From Anaerolineaceae bacterium UBA6801 (GTDB taxonomy: Bacteria; Chloroflexota; Anaerolineae; Anaerolineales; Anaerolineaceae), in contig DKFH01000116.1 of assembly GCA_002452315.1 (NCBI GenBank), positions 13,885-28,282 on the forward strand: 14,398 nucleotides of DNA, in the 5' to 3' direction. Of this stretch, positions 14,340 through 14,398 are shown in pieces; the first letter of the stretch is position 1, and the number at the start of each line of letters is the position of its first letter. Under the pieces are notes generated by a model that was not told the origin of the DNA, searched no databases, and worked only from the letters and a program-made list of their open reading frames with translations. Both the position numbers and the translations under genes were made by a program.

Positions 14340-14398
14340 TCATCCTTCAAAACGATAGCCAGCACCCCGCACTGTGACAATCCGTTCAGGGTTGGCAG
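14340..14398 (-). CDS. phoB: C-terminal end of an OmpR/PhoB-type response regulator (partial)
   Basis: The window edge contains the last 18 codons of a minus-strand gene. They read ANPERIVTVRGAGYRFEG and then stop. TVRGxGYRF is the beta-hairpin wing at the end of the winged-helix DNA-binding domain in OmpR/PhoB regulators. It ends 3 nt before the histidine-kinase start, as in phoBR operons. The receiver domain and most of the DNA-binding domain lie outside the window. The phoB name rests on the neighbouring phoR-type kinase and phoU. Confidence 0.85.
   Translation of the reverse strand, partial: ANPERIVTVRGAGYRFEG

Noticed and set aside
1..14398. A defence island, CRISPR array, prophage or insertion sequence
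   Set aside because: No spaced repeats, nuclease, transposase, integrase or terminal inverted repeats with target duplications are visible; the genes are metabolic and regulatory.

Overview
The window reads as chromosomal DNA of a Chloroflexota bacterium, most likely class Anaerolineae. This is inferred from the gene set (SpoVS-like protein, paired thymidylate-kinase paralogues next to a CHAD protein, a metallophosphoesterase fused to a SAM hydrolase, a PfkB kinase fused to a queuosine-salvage-type domain) and from the style of the proteins; there is no rRNA or other marker to prove it. Base composition is moderate. Every convincing gene lies on the minus strand, so transcription runs from the right end to the left. 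There is no tRNA, rRNA, CRISPR array, insertion sequence or prophage gene.

Right to left: (1) 14398-11545 is a phosphate-regulation block: the last 18 codons of an OmpR/PhoB-type response regulator, a PhoR-type histidine kinase 3 nt behind it, then a 353-bp gap and phoU. The gap holds four TTAACC-like hexamers on a 10-11 bp period (a candidate Pho box) and a perfect 20-bp palindrome. No pst transporter genes are present. A hairpin after phoU probably ends this unit. (2) 11398-7243 is a tight cluster of two different thymidylate-kinase-like proteins, a CHAD (polyphosphate-binding type) protein, and a metallophosphoesterase/SAM-hydrolase fusion. All handle nucleotides, phosphate or polyphosphate. 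(3) 7146-5356 is one long gene fusing a PfkB nucleoside/sugar kinase to a domain that aligns by eye with the DUF2419/Qng1 queuosine-nucleotide glycosidase family, with an extra cysteine quartet near the C-terminus. A kinase making a nucleoside 5'-phosphate joined to a glycosidase of the family that cleaves queuosine 5'-phosphate suggests a one-polypeptide queuine salvage enzyme. This is the most interesting object in the window.

(4) 5253-3601 holds sufS and sufE, a coupled cysteine desulfurase/sulfur-acceptor pair without sufBCD nearby. (5) 3457-2624 is surE, a nucleoside-monophosphate phosphatase. (6) 2369-960 is a GPH-family sugar:cation symporter, followed by a strong intrinsic terminator. 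(7) 781-513 is a broken GNAT acetyltransferase remnant with a visible frameshift. (8) 343-44 is a SpoVS-like small DNA-binding protein with a good sigma-70-type promoter.

Several starts were moved downstream of the longest open frame because a clear ribosome-binding site sits before an internal start codon (SpoVS, symporter, SufS, PfkB fusion, phosphoesterase fusion, PhoU).
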